From assembly GCF_041260155.1 (NCBI RefSeq), contig NC_091948.1, positions 3,022,001 through 3,086,000 on the forward strand: a DNA stretch of 64,000 bases. Reading direction: 5' to 3'. The notes under the pieces were generated by a model. The model made no database searches. It worked only from the letters and a program-made list of their open reading frames with translations, and had not been told where the DNA came from. The number at the start of each line of letters is the position of its first letter. The stretch's first letter is position 1. This document shows positions 10,601 through 22,800 of this stretch, piece by piece. The DNA is from Ptychodera flava (lineage: Eukaryota > Hemichordata > Enteropneusta > Ptychoderidae). Made by a program: the position numbers and the translations under genes.

Positions 10601-13549
10601 CAAGGTTATCTTGATGAAGTAGGTTTCTTCACACTGCTGATCATTCCATTCACTTTGAAACTTTCTGTGATGACAGCGTACATGGGAATATGGAACAAAC
10701 TGCCACCTGTTTATATGTATCTGCTGCTCCATTGTTTTCCTAAAGTTCTCATCAAGACTGACAACAATATTTTAATTTAGTAGCTTCATACATGTACACT
10801 GAAACTGATTCACACTCTTTACATATCTTAAACTTTGCACATAAATAGTTTACGAAGAAGAATCAAGTTCAGTAGAACTGAGCTGCTTTGCTGGAATCAG
10901 ACACAGATTACAAATATTTTATTTATGAATTGAACATATTGTTAGCGTTCCAGCATTACTTGATATTATGTGTTTCAAATAGCTAATACACGTGATGTTC
11001 ACAATCAATCTCCTTAAACCATCAGTGTTAAGGTAACCTTAAAAAGCACTGCAAGTTTTGCAATCCCACTGCTTCATGATATTTTCAAAAAAAATCCCCG
11101 GTCAAACTCACAGACATGCACTGAGAAGTGCTGATTATGGTCTTATGAACTTGTTCAGTCTATTTGCATTGAATGGCCTGACAGAGGTATCCTGACAAAA
11201 AGATGGTGGCGATTTTTTTTCTATCACCAGTGTAAAAACATTTGTGCAAAAAGATATGAATACAATGCTATTGTTAATACCAGATATTATCATCATTGAG
11301 ATATAAAAGCAAGAGATGAGTAGCCATAAATTTCAAACCTGGAAGTTCAATGTACATGTAATTGCATATGAATAATTTGTTTTTCTTGTCCTGATCTTTT
11401 GAATGGTGCAGTCTTTTTAGTTGGCATGGAATAGAACTATTTGTATTTCTATGACTATTTCTCATTTCCACACAATGACAAGTCTCACATCGAGACACTG
11501 AAAATTGAAAATCCATCACCTGCAGTTATGAGTCCTGAAGAATAGATACAGCTGAATTATGGTAACACTAAACCTTTAATATGAAAAGACTATAGTATTA
11601 GAAAAAACCTTTGATAACATACATACACGGCAACATGATTGATATCATTGGCAGAGCTGTCTACCATGGTCACAATCTGAATTCACCTAAAATGAACTTT
11701 TCGCACAAGAAAGAAATTGACAGAGAAATAGGATAGCTGTCCAATTCATGATGACTGACGATATGGCCTCACGGAGGGTGTACGGTTCAGAACAAATTTC
11801 CTACTCTCATCACTATAATAGGTACATTTAGTTCAATTAGCCTGGCTTATATTCCCTATTACTTCTCCCTCATCTCTCCAACATTGACAATTTACATTGG
11901 CCTCAGCTTGTTCTAAACTAGTTATTCTGAGGTTTGATGTAAATACCAATGTTTACATTTGCAGAACAAACAAAACCAATTACTGATGTCATGGTAAAAT
12001 GTGCATGAACTCATCAAAGATATTTTTTGTTATTGAAGGAAATATATACGCCAACAACAAATCCTATATTTGATACAGTGCATCAAATGTAGCATGAGGT
12101 TTCAAAAACTGGCTCTTGGCAAGGTCAGACTGTCTCTGTATCATAACAAACTGACAGTGATAGTCACAGTCCAGAAATAGCATATGACACCCCTTGACCT
12201 CTGCACTGCAAACAGACCTGGAGAATCTTATCAGTGTATTCTTACAATATATTATGTCAGAGACCATATCATCACAAAAAGAGAGACTAATATATGTATT
12301 CTAATTGAACAATCAAAATTGTTTATGTTATTCATTTCACACAATAGTACCTCAGGTTTAATTGATTTGAATAAAATTCTTTGCCTATAGAACACAGAGA
12401 GAAGTAGGTCCAGAGGAGATTAACAGGAACAGTACTCAATCATGAGTACTCTGGGGTAATTTGGTAATCTGGTAAACAATCTTCTACTGATATTTCATAA
12501 AATTTCATTTGGTTTCATGTGTTATAGAGCAGAAAATTGTACAAAATGAGGCACACAGTGGGGAAATGCTTCGTAGCCTGAGTGATTGTTTATTCAGGGC
12601 TAGTACGATACCATGAACACACTCAATGTATTAACCCCATCGTCACAGGCAAGATAAGCACCTTTCTCTGGAAACGAAACCCCAAATGTTTCTCATTGTC
12701 ATGGCCAACCACAAGGTGAGACAACTTACCATTTTGAGGAATCCCCATGGAGAGTGTCAGGTGACAGTGCCAGTGACAGGACATAGGTATGATGCAGATT
12801 TGGCTGTAGGCCAATCCAACTGGTTGGTTGCGTGAATAGTTTCACCAGCTGATTTTATTAGGTAGGGGTCAAATATTTAAATCGGACTCTCAACTTATAT
12901 CGTCTCGGTGACGTCGCAGTGAGCATGAGCAGTAATCATGACAATGTCAACGGACGCATATTTGACCAAGTGCGCCGGTTAACAGGTGACATGACAAGAA
13001 CGGTCGCAATGTCTGGATGACAAGTGATTAAATTTCTTTCAACAGCAGGGGACTATTTATGAATTTCAACAGAAATTTATTACATGCCCAAATGAGATTG
13101 TAAACTGTGGATGCAAATTGTCTATTTGTGGTTCATTGTTTGGTTGCTAACACATTTGCCACTTCAGGCCATGTGGAGCTGTCTGTCGTATCACTGTACA
13201 GGACATAACAACTACTCGTTGGAGAATGAGGGTTAGGAATGGGGGTCAAGATCGGCCGAGCTCGTAATTCTTGAGTATATAGAAGCGCGGGTCATTTGAT
13301 TTGATTTTATCAATACAACTTCTGCATAGCAATAGTCCAGCGGCGTCCATCAAATGCCGCATTCACTACGCCCCGTACATGAATGAAAAAAAACAATAAG
13401 TTTGACAATCCTACCTTATATGAAGATGAAAATCCAGAATTTTTTGACCGGCTAATTGAATTTACTTCTCTTTCACCCTTCATGTTTTCACCGGCGCTGT
13501 TTGGCCTCGGTTTTCCGCCCGAATTCCCTCTGCGCTTCCTCTCGCTCAT
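1661..13549 (-). CDS. SCAPER: SCAPER, S-phase cyclin A-associated ER protein (5' part, seven exons, continues beyond window)
   Basis: Exons by descending coordinate: 13415-13549, 10270-10396, 9446-9696, 8945-9045, 3651-3788, 3004-3170, 1661-2116. All junctions are AG/GT and phases agree across every join. Recognisable SCAPER blocks appear in order: SYDKVRKLVEEEGRTARNLV (exon 2), DVRARYWAFLFDNLQRAVDE (exon 3), the EVIMMLKNCTRDFESLIERI block (exon 4), RPTSLAWEVRKTSPGK (exon 4/5), SSWADKVKG (exon 6) and GEGWETVQRKHKES (exon 7). About 458 residues are present of a family protein of roughly 1,400; the coiled-coil and C2H2 zinc finger are outside the window. Known in vertebrates: it binds cyclin A/CDK2 at the ER and promotes tubulin mRNA decay with CCR4-NOT. 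Exon 1 (Met at 13549, 45 residues, basic) has no counterpart in the human N terminus I remember, so the start is the weakest part. The exon 5 donor is GTCAGT, a less common form. Confidence 0.9.
2827..2888 (+). repeat. Dispersed repeat fragment, copy 1
   Basis: The segment beginning CATGGTTTGGGCCCAGCTCA shares a run of short matches with 33862-33922 (CATGGTTTGG, CATTGTTATCA, TACAGGGA). A TTAACCCTTT boundary-like sequence lies just upstream at 2811-2820. Both copies are intronic, in SCAPER here and PDCD7 there. They are diverged, and the family is not identified. Confidence 0.4.
4936..5129. mobile_element. 194 bp TTAA-bounded inverted-repeat element, copy A
   Basis: The ends are TTAAAGGTATACTGTCACCT and the near-perfect inverse AGGTGACTGTATACCTTTAA, about 20 bases each. 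A second copy in the same orientation lies at 44171-44363, with the same internal features (ACAGTTACCATGGAAAGAGA, AACCAATCACAGATTTTAAG). It is too short to code. This is a miniature inverted-repeat element; the TTAA flanks are typical of piggyBac or Kolobok-type insertion. Confidence 0.85.
6271..6442. repeat. Local direct duplication
   Basis: Two related blocks about 100 bases apart share GAACTGAC, TATGTT/TATGTA, ATGGAATGTACATGGA and TGATGTTTGTT/CAATGTTTGTT. They are diverged at several positions. This is an old local duplication within an intron. Confidence 0.5.
7337..8488. mobile_element. Pearl/HINE-like non-autonomous element with about 150 bp tandem repeats
   Basis: The core is about six head-to-tail units of about 150 bp. 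The AATCGTAATAAAATGGCCGC-type block recurs near 7471, 7629, 7780, 7928, 8076 and 8227, followed each time by a TATCACAAAACAAATTGACG block and TTGTACCAACTTTGAATAAA. The array is followed by an ACGG/ACGC microsatellite (8370-8440) and a terminal hairpin, AGTCCCC...GGGGACT, at 8459-8488. The left end, AGTCCCCA at 7337, is the inverse of the right end, TGGGGACT. Core tandem repeats, then an ACGG microsatellite and short terminal inverted repeats, is the architecture described for bivalve pearl elements and Helentron-associated interspersed elements. Open frames in it, including a Thr/His/Arg-rich one, are repeat artefacts. Confidence 0.7.
10397..13414. other. SCAPER intron 1
   Basis: This is about 3.0 kb between the putative first coding exon and the exon with the conserved EEEGRTARNL block. 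No further exon, RNA gene or clear element end was recognised. Confidence 0.5.
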
Positions 13550-13709
13550 CCTCGTACGGTATGCTCCGTCAAGATACCTGAACCATATTCTAGGGGAATT
13601 AAAATATCCAGGAAAGCAAAATATTTCAGATATCGGGGTTGACCTCACTTACAATATTGAATAGGTGTGAGTCACTATGCACAGATGACAGACTCGACAT
13701 AAACACAAA

Positions 13710-13859
13710 ATGGCGGACAATGTTAATGATGCAAACTTACTCACGATTGGTCAGATGTGCCCCCTGCGCGTTCACCTCCGTACGACCAGAATTACCAAAC
13801 CCGTTTGTCACAGGTCAGAGGCAAAATTATTGCGCCCAAAACAAAATAAACATTATTAA
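13710..13859 (+). CDS. Possible 49-residue small ORF divergent from SCAPER
   Basis: An ATG in a good start context (CAAAATGGCGG) begins a complete 49-codon frame, MADNVNDANLLTIGQMCPLR and onward, ending in TAA at 13857. It starts 160 bp upstream of the putative SCAPER start, on the opposite strand, in a locally CpG-richer patch. A GTCAGA donor-like site follows codon 34, so it could instead be a first exon. No family was recognised and it may be chance. ATGGCGG is common at metazoan start sites, which is the only reason to list it. Confidence 0.2.
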   Translation: MADNVNDANLLTIGQMCPLRVHLRTTRITKPVCHRSEAKLLRPKQNKHY

Positions 13860-14818
13860 ATCGTCTTGAATGTTTTATTCTCGTGGCGCGTTGAGGAAAA
13901 CTGACTGTAAATTATACTTCAAGGAATATGGATAAGAGAAGTACGCGACAGCCAATCATGCAGCTCGTTAGATTACGAAAGTTATCGATCTGACTCCGTA
14001 AACCTATGCTCATTCAACAAGCGCTTCACGACTTGACTGGACTTGTCTTGTTTACCAGGGAACTGAGCAATCGTAGAGGAAGCAGTGAAGCTTTCGGTTT
14101 TGTGACCACGCTGAAAATACCGAATTACACCACATACATAGGACCTCCATTTCAAAAGGAAATGAGATACCATGAAGCACAGGCCCACGTGTACTTGCAT
14201 TTGTTAACAAGTACATCTTTGTACACAAACTGTGTATATGTGATCCTAAATGGAGAAGGGCTCCGAGCTCAGACATTCAGATGCATTACCTCCGTCCTGA
14301 GCGGAGCAGGTCGGAAAATTAGCATAGGTCTTTGCGCAAGCGAAGTTGACATTAGGAATATAACAATCAACTTTATCGATCAATCGCCATCGTAAATTGA
14401 CGTCTTGAAGATTTAGGCCTACATGTAATAAGACCATTACAACCGAACTGTGGCATTTTAAATAAATACGTAGCATGTCGAATATTGCAGATTGCTGCAA
14501 ACCGAACGACTTTTCATATCTGTGGACTTGTAATTTCTCAATATGGCTGAAGCATGAAAAGGTGATCCTCCTCCTATAGGCTTGCACAAAATTTTATGAA
14601 CCCTCAAAAATACTTGCGCGAAAAAGGCGACCCCCCCCCCAAAAAAAAAAACAACACCGGCCCACCGTCTGTAACTTCTGTTAAGTCCCTAAGCGTATTA
14701 AAATTACTGTGAAAATTTCCGCTGTCACCGAATCAGGCATGAAAAAAAACATACGTATTATGCATACATAAATAAATAAACTAATGTAAGAGAATAAATT
14801 TAATAAGAATCGAAATAT

Positions 14819-14927
14819 TGACCGAACGACATGCACATGCAACAAATTCAAAATATGACGTCAATATCACTACCAACTATAGTGATACTGACGTCGCATT
14901 TTGAATTTGTTGCATGTGTTTAGTCAA
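14819..14927. repeat. Long hairpin (about 48-54 nt arms)
   Basis: The left arm 14819-14872 and right arm 14880-14927 are inverse copies sharing CATGCAACAAATTCAAAAT, TGACGTCA/TGACGTCG and ATATCACTA/TAGTGATA, separated by only about 7 bases. This is a fold-back element. It is immediately followed by a strand-biased T/G tract. Confidence 0.75.
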
Positions 14928-14928
14928 T

Positions 14929-15165
14929 TATTACAAATTTTATTCAATTTATTTCCCCTATACTTATTTGTTTTTGTTCGTTACTTTTTTATTTATTTGT
15001 CATTTATTACTTTTTGTTTTTGTTTAATTCGTTGGTTGTTTTTTGTTTGGCTTGTTGTTTATTGGTTTTGTTTGTTGTTGGTGGTGTTTTTTGTTGATAT
15101 TTGTTGGTTTTATTTGTGTGGTTGATTTTTGTTACATTTGTTTGTTTATACTTGCTCCCTGTGAT
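14929..15165 (+). repeat. T/G-rich low-complexity tract
   Basis: The plus strand is almost entirely T and G in TTTG, TTGTT and TGGTTTTG motifs, with very few A or C. It starts directly at the right arm of the hairpin. The frames that look like Phe/Leu/Val-rich membrane proteins here come from base composition and are not called as genes. Confidence 0.65.
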
Positions 15166-15417
15166 TAAAGTGTATTTATGTGTGCGTAAGCTTAAAGGTC
15201 TTCCCTACAACATGTGCAGCAAACTGGTAAATTCGGCCTGTTGTACAAAATCATCACAAAACGTGTTTCGAAGGCTGATATACTGATTTACATACTTTTT
15301 ACTTGGAGCGGAAAGTGGAGCTGTTCGTAACTGCCCTCCGACTGGTATATGCACATACCTGCAACAACCGAGTAATTGAAGTATGGATTTGGTACCGTAA
15401 ATCAATTTGCCTTACAC

Positions 15418-16192
15418 AAGGGAGCCGTCATTATTTACGGCCTGGGAGGTAGGAGGAATTTGAGGGGGTCACTCAAAATTGAAAACTTCAAGGTGGTTGC
15501 TAAAATGTGGAGAGGAAGGATGGGGTCACTCAATTTTTGGAGCAATAGAAATCAAAACACATCTTAAATTGCACCATTGCACACATCTATTTCTCAACAT
15601 TTTTGATGCGAGAGGGGGGCACCTCCTCTCGTGCCCCCTCCCTTGTGATGTTCTAACAGTTTTACTTAGTACAAAAGCAAATTAAAAACACCTCTTAGAT
15701 TGCACAAGACTGCACCATTGCACACATCAATTTCTCAAATTTTTCCACGCAAGATAGAAGACACCCCCCTCTGACACTTTCCCCCTCAGCCTCTTGTGTG
15801 TTCTCACCATGTACTTTCAAATTCTGCCTAGTCAGATATCCTAGTGAAAACCCTGTGGTGATACCTATTCAAATAAAATAATACTGTATAATTGGATATA
15901 CTGGTTATAGCGTGAACTTTTTATCTACATTTTGTTGGTTTCATCGTTTTCAACCGTTATGAGATAAGCTTAACCGATAATAATCTAGCAGGGTACATCA
16001 GGATATGAAAGGTTTTTACTATCGCTGTATTTTTGTAAATTTTACAAATACGTCTATTGGTATTTAACACTTCTAAGTGGGGGAGAGGAGGTTACTCAAG
16101 TTCAACATGGTTGGCAGCAGGGTTACTCGAAATTTCGGAGTTATCGAGTAAATTCCTCCGACAACCCTGGACATAAATAATGACGGCTCCTT
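15418..16192. mobile_element. Inverted-repeat element family G, copy 1 (0.77 kb)
   Basis: The ends read AAGGGAGCCGTCATTATTTA and, on the other strand, AAGGAGCCGTCATTATTTAT. A second copy, internally in the opposite orientation, lies at 55502-56187. Its left-half block around TTTCATATAT and GTTGGTTTCA matches the right half here. There is no coding capacity. This is a non-autonomous DNA element; the flanking duplication is not clear. Confidence 0.75.
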
Positions 16193-19054
16193 AATTCAAG
16201 AATATTCTATCAATTTCCCCAAAAGTTGTCGACTAATACGGCGCTCAAAAGCTTCATGACTTTTAAGGAGATGCAGACCTTTAATTAGATTATTTCTGAC
16301 TTAATTATCCCACTCTTGCGAAATTTCTGTCAATATAATATATCCTTGCGACCGTGTGGCTTGCGGTGTGTTCCTCAATGTGATAGACGTGACGATTCCG
16401 TTCACTTTGAAAGGTACAGAGTAGGGCGCCCTCTATAGACGAGTTGTTTTACATGTTTCTGAGTACCCTGCACAATTTGATATGCTGAGACAAACCTATA
16501 ATAAGATGGCAGAACTGTTCACTGTGTTCATGACAATCTTCAAACATAGAACATGACAGGAAACGAAAAACAAACCAGAACCATAGGTATGATATTTGCC
16601 CCTTCGTGACCAAATTCAGAGTACATCCCACTGGTTTTTAGTACAAGGACTTCTGCACAGAGAAATTGCAGTGCTTGGGGAGTGTTCATAAGTTACGGCG
16701 GGGGGGGGGGGGAGGATTTTCTATTTTCAAGGTGATTTTTTTCCATGGTCCTCTTGGTAAATTATGGAGAAAATCAATGACCCCCCTCATATTTCCCAGG
16801 TTTTTCCCATGCCTCCCCCAATATATATATATGCATGCCTATGTACTAAGACATACAGTCTGAAAAGTTTATCATACTTTGCAGGAACAATACAGTGGTC
16901 ATTTAATGAGTGATACAACACAATATTTTAGAATTACTGGTAGTTCAATTCACAGTTCAATGTTCGTAAATGCAGATTAACCCTGCATAGTTAAAGGTCA
17001 CATTTTGTCAGCAGTACATTATTTTTCAAAGTTGACAGACCATATTTCACATTTTTTACAAACTTTAAAATAGTTATGATGTGCATGTTTTCAGATGACA
17101 GGAAACAAAACATGTTACTTTGTTATTTGACCTTTTCTCCCAGCTGTCACTGAGAAATCCTTGATCATACAAATCAGAACAAATGGGATTCTAAAGTATT
17201 ACAATGTGTGCGCCTACCCACAGTTCTCCTTGATTCATACACACTGAGATCACTTCTTGAACAACAGCAAATTTCTTGTGTACATAGGATTCTATGGTCA
17301 ATATTTAAACAATCTGGCACCATAGTATTGATGCACATGATCTTCTGGATGCACATACAGAATTATTGGAAAATCAACCCTTTTTCCATGTAGGAGCTGG
17401 CAAATTTGTGAATTTTTCACCAGATATTTTTGACAGCCATGCATAATTTTATAGATCAGGACTTTTGGGCAAATATTTAATTGATGTTTTTTATCCTTGA
17501 CCCCCGCTAAAGATTGTGGTATTTTTGTCCCCCCCCCCCCCCCCCATTTTTTCTTGGGGAAAATGGGTGCCCCCCGCAAGTAAATTCTAAACATTACCTT
17601 AGCCAGGGCACGTACATATATTAAGGTACATTTATCTGATATCTATAAACACATTTGCTGGAGAATTAATCAGAAATGTTCTAATTTAGGGCTTACTGCT
17701 TTTAGAATGGTGAAGCACTTTACGTGACTTGTGTGAAAGTTTGCTGTCACCAACCGTCTGATATTCTCTCCCTTTATAGCATCCATTTACCGGTCCAAAA
17801 TAGGAAGCACTAAAATTTGGAAAGAAGAGTAGCAAGAGGTAATGTATGAGAATGACAGAAACGGTAAATATAGTAATCAAAACTCCTTGTGTTTGGCCTG
17901 AACCCCCACCCTCTAGGGAAGTTTGGAAGAGCGAAAATCTGACAAAATTATGCTTAGATTTTAACCTCCAAACAAAATACATATTATGCTGAAATTAGCT
18001 TTGAATTCAAAGTTGAAACTGCAGATAGGTTTCAAAGCGAAAAGTATTTCCAAATGAAATCTGAATGGTAACTGAGTATCAAACACATAGACAGTTTACA
18101 GTTCACTGATGAATTCATCAGATGTATCAACATTCACATGAAGTTGAGCGTTCGATGATAGATGAAAAAGAGTGTAAACGATGTATCTGTGGCATAGTAG
18201 AGTAAATTTACACAGGATAATCAAAATAGGTCAAAACCCCCTACTTAGTTACCCACAGCTACAAGCTTCCTTTGCCATGCACACGTTTTAATTATCCTCA
18301 ACACAAACCAATATTTAAGTTTCCTATCTACTGGTCATATAGAGTTGTAGCTTGACTACGGGTGTGGTAAACATGTTTGGTGGATTTTCCATCTTGAGAT
18401 GGCAATGGTGAACTAGCCGTCTTATGACTGCGAGGTTAAACCATGTAGTCTGACTACACCAAAGAGAAAATTACATCTTTAATTGTATAATGCTTTCAGG
18501 AAAGAACACTACGAGAGTAATAGTACTATAATTCCCTCTGGAAGTCGTGTGGGTGGTCATCTTACCCAATACGCAGTCAATAAAATCAATCATACAATAT
18601 AATTGGTTCAAACGAGAATGGATATTTAACACTGAGCCTTCAGTTGTTGTATTGGGTTAGAGTCGGTGGAGATCCACACACCACTGAATCTTCCAGTCTA
18701 ATCTGAATGACAATGAAAAACTAAAGACTGTACATGGAATCATGGGAACAATTTTTCTCACATTCCTGGCCGCTGGGAGTGCGGGATCGACAGTGTGGGA
18801 AAAATCGATCCCACACTCTCGGAAACCGTCCCACACTCTGCAGTAAATATTACACGAGCTCTGATTGGATGATAAACAGTCTGTTTTGTCCCACGCGCAA
18901 AACGTTATCCAATGGCACGACGAATAACACACGGACTAGAACTACAAAGTAAGCAGGTCAAAGTACAGTGGCAGACGACAGAGTTGTCACGATTTTTGAT
19001 AATATTGTACATGTCCAATATGAATTTAATGCATTTTGTGGTCATGTGAGAAAA

Positions 19055-19187
19055 AGAATCTCACACACCAAGGACCTGGGATCAGATTTCTCACACTCGT
19101 TGGGGATATTTTGTCTCACACGAGCAGCAAAATATCCACAACTCGTGTGAGAAATCTGATCCCAGGTCCTTGGGGGTGTGAGATTCT
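19055..19187. repeat. Long hairpin (about 58 nt arms)
   Basis: Arms 19055-19112 and 19129-19187 are nearly perfect inverses (AGAATCTCACAC..., AAGGACCTGGGATCAGATTT, CTCACAC), with a 16-base loop. Related CCCACACTCT and TCTCACA motifs recur at 18750-18840. This is a fold-back repeat 0.65 kb downstream of the PTAR1 stop. Confidence 0.8.
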
Positions 19188-19361
19188 ATTAGTCTTAAAC
19201 CTGTCACATATGCACAACATGCTTAATATGTTATGCATACGTGACACGCAAAAGCAAGGTAGGGACAGGTTAAGGACAAGATATTCCCATGATCCCTTGC
19301 ATCTGCAGAATATCACCATCCTACAACCATAAGTTAGATTATGTAATTGAGAAAATTGTTC

Positions 19362-19367
19362 TTTATT
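19362..19367 (-). terminator. Candidate PTAR1 polyadenylation signal
   Basis: TTTATT on the plus strand is AATAAA in the PTAR1 direction, 470 bases after its stop codon. It is one candidate among AT-rich sequence and is not confirmed. Confidence 0.3.
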
Positions 19368-19835
19368 TTCTTTGGTAATGATTGAAAATAAATGTAAGAA
19401 AATAAATTCAGTCTTTTATAGTTTTTACATAAACTACATCATCAATAAATAAAAAGCTGCATGGAAGTTGAAATTGTAAAATTTTAAAAGTGCTGAAATT
19501 TGTAGTTTTCTCATACTATGCTTATTCCCCTCCCTTTGCCAAATGCTATGAAATTATGAAAGAATACAGACAATGAAATGAATGATTATTGGGATATACA
19601 TTGTCTCCTGATAATGATAAAAACTTGTACAAGTGGCAGAAGACTGTCTCCAATATCCTGTTACAGAGATGAAAACACACTAAAGTGTAAGCTTGGTTGA
19701 GTCAGGTAACGTTACATCGAAATTCAACACAGTGTTCCTGATGCCAAACATGGGCCATGAGTCAAACAATGAAAATTAACATTCATATCTGAAAGCATTG
19801 TTGCAGAGAGAATGTTTTTCATGGAACTTTCATGA

Positions 19836-22800
19836 TTAATTTTTCTCATTTCTTCTATCTTCACTAATAAAATCAGTGTGTATGAAATCAAGCCATTTTT
19901 TGTACGCCCCAGCACAGCGTGCCTGCACGCTGCTGTCATCTGCATGAACATCCTCCAGGCACCGTTCAATGAATCTGAGTTCTGCATTGTAAAAATCACA
20001 ATCACAACACTGCAGAGCACCATCAGCCCTAAATTTCTTCCCTTTGGGGTTGACTTGCGTATCATATCCTGGTGAATGGAGATTGGTGGGAATATCACTG
20101 CCATGTAATCTCTCAGAATTGCAGTGAGTCTGTCGTTGAGTTGTGGCATTGTTGATCTTTGGACAGCACAATGCAGATGATTTCGTTGAATCCTCTTGCT
20201 GGAGTAAATGACACTTTAAATGGAAGAGAAACCTCCTACAAAAGACAAGAGTATGAAATGTTAATTTTGTTTGTATGAATATATGATTACTCATGTATAC
20301 AAGCTTTTGATTGGATATTGTACTGAACCAGAGCACAAGTACCAGTGGCAGGTAAAATTTTTTTGCCAGGCAGGTAAATTTTACATTTACTTGCCCTGAT
20401 TTTCAGTCTGCTGATATCAGGCATGAGGTATATACCCTGTATAAAGAGAATGAATGATACAATCCTTTAGGAAGATACTATTTTGATTGGACATGTAACT
20501 TGAATAATTACCTGCTCTGATGTCTTGTTTTTATTTTCAACAAATTTCCTACACTGACTGAATACAACGTGTGTAATAATGTTTCACCATCTTCAAGTGG
20601 TGTAACTAGTCAAGTTACCTGCAATTGTTCAATGCCATGTGCACACACTGATTGTTTCAAATGCCCCTGAAGGCCACTTGAAAAACCTGACAACGAAAAA
20701 TTACCTTCGTAGCAACAAACCACTAAAAATGCTATCTCAAGACATCGTTACTGAATCTTTGGGAATTCCTATTAAGGTATCACACCACTTGCAGTATCGT
20801 TTATATCCTGCATGATTGTCTTTCTGCCAACAGGGCATAAAACAGCCAGTACTTAACCCTTGCAGTCAGCATGTATATCTACAATATACACTGTTCAATT
20901 CATTAACCCTTTTCCTGCTAAGTCCATATTTCACCATCAGGTCAAGATGGTTAAAATTAATGAAACACAACATATTCCATATGGTGTATTTTAACATAAT
21001 ACTGTACATTTGAAAGCTGTTGAAAACATAAATACTGTAAACTTGATTTTTTTTGGACTAAAGATGCTGTAACATACCAAGCCAAGTGGGTGAAAATACG
21101 TCATGTTTTGGCTCAATACCTCTTTTTACTGACTTGGCTGATGGGGAAGTGATACTGTCTGGCAGGAAAAGGGTTAAGGTGGGTCAGGACTGAAATATGT
21201 TTTCACATATGGTTTCATACTGTACACCCACATTATTTATTCACCATTATTCAGAAAGCTGAATCACAATGTAAGGACACCCTGTTACATATTGGAAAGA
21301 GTAAAGTGAAAGTAATCTAAATATTTCAATAACTATCCCTACACATGTTCAATATAAATAAATGTGGACATAGCATTTGTTGTATGAATTTTGTCAAATA
21401 CATTATACTACATAACTTATCAAAAGGAAAAACATGATAAAAAATATACGTGGAATGATCAATGAAATAAGCCGGATCACTAGAAATCCCCTCTACATTA
21501 TCTTGTTTATCTTTCTGCATCTAATGGCATATACACATGTCTTTACCTATGGTACCAGATGGCTTCATGTCCTGGGTAGGATTCTATTAGCTCAGCTGCC
21601 AGTTTTATTTCAGACTCTAATACCTCTTCTAACTTGGTAGAGCTCAGGTCATCTTGACTGTTGCTTGATTTGGCCAGCTCTTTTATGAGGAACTGTCGGT
21701 AATGGAAGCCACTGTGATCTGATACATGCATGCTAACCAATGTCCTGGTTCTTGTCAACTCAGCCAACAGCAACTGTATTTAAGAAATTGTTTTTTGATT
21801 CTTTTCAGTTTGAGAGTATCAGTTTTAGAAACAAAAGCAGTGTCACTGGTGCATTTGATAGCATTTGTTTTGCTGTAAATTATAACCTGATCCAACAATG
21901 GAGCTAAAATTGTGGTTAGAGGTGGCATTAGTGAAGTCAAAATGTTAATTGTCAGAATATTGATTTAATATTCTACCGGTAATCTAACATTTCATTATTG
22001 GATTCACGCTCACAGACTCACAGACCAAGACAAGCTGCAGCATATGTACCAGCAAAATCCATGCTTCTTTGAAGATCGGCTAGCCTTTGTTAAAAATACC
22101 ACACAAGCATACGTTTGATTAAAACTCATGCTTGTTATAAATCACCTGACTTGATAGGCTACAATAAAATGTGACAGTTTTGTAAAAACCAGCTAGGAAA
22201 ATTGACAACTAATAGGAAGAAATTTGATGGTCAAGGAAAGTCAGACGCGATATTTTTTTACGCGCAATGATCCTTGTATTACCTGTTGGCTGCATCTGGT
22301 CAGATGTTGTATAGTCCATATACGATGAGACCATGCACCGTAATTGCTGGGATATCTCTCAGCAGTCAGTGTGCACACTGCAAACTCATCCGATATAAGT
22401 TTTTCATCAAGTTCAATGGACCCTGATTGTAAATTTCTGTTGTGACTAGCTGCATGGCGGTCACTGACACCGTAACTGTTGGCATCGCCGTCCTGTGAAG
22501 TCTGGTCTTGCTCAACTTTCAAAAGCTGCAGCAACAACCATTTTCTTTGAAAAAATATTGATACATTGAAAGTTGTTAGTATTCTTTTGGAATAATATGA
22601 TCAAAAGAGAATCAAAAGTAGCCCCTTTTTATATATTCCTACTGTACAGTTGGAACTGTTACAGATTTGCAAATGAGAAAGTAATAGGGTTACAAAAATA
22701 GAATTTCAATTTGTTTTTAAACAAAATACAGGTAGATATCTTTGTTGTCATTGAAAAGCAACATAGTGTTTGTCAATATTCAATCAACTTAAAGTCTTAG

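Larger units (their letters stand above)
13860..19835. other. SCAPER-PTAR1 intergenic region
   Basis: This is about 6 kb between the SCAPER 5' end and the PTAR1 stop. It contains a 109 bp hairpin (14819-14927), a T/G-rich tract (14929-15165), a 0.77 kb inverted-repeat element (15418-16192), poly-G/poly-C runs (about 16702 and 17530) and a 133 bp hairpin (19055-19187). Open frames, the longest 129 codons at 14006-14395, match nothing I recognise. Confidence 0.6.

Noticed and set aside
14006..14395. 129-codon plus-strand frame
   Set aside because: No recognisable family, no convincing splice sites linking it to other exons, and a 113-codon frame overlaps it on the other strand. Kept out as probable chance.
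14901..15286. Hydrophobic Phe/Leu/Val-rich frames resembling membrane proteins
   Set aside because: They arise from the T/G-rich tract, where any frame gives hydrophobic residues.
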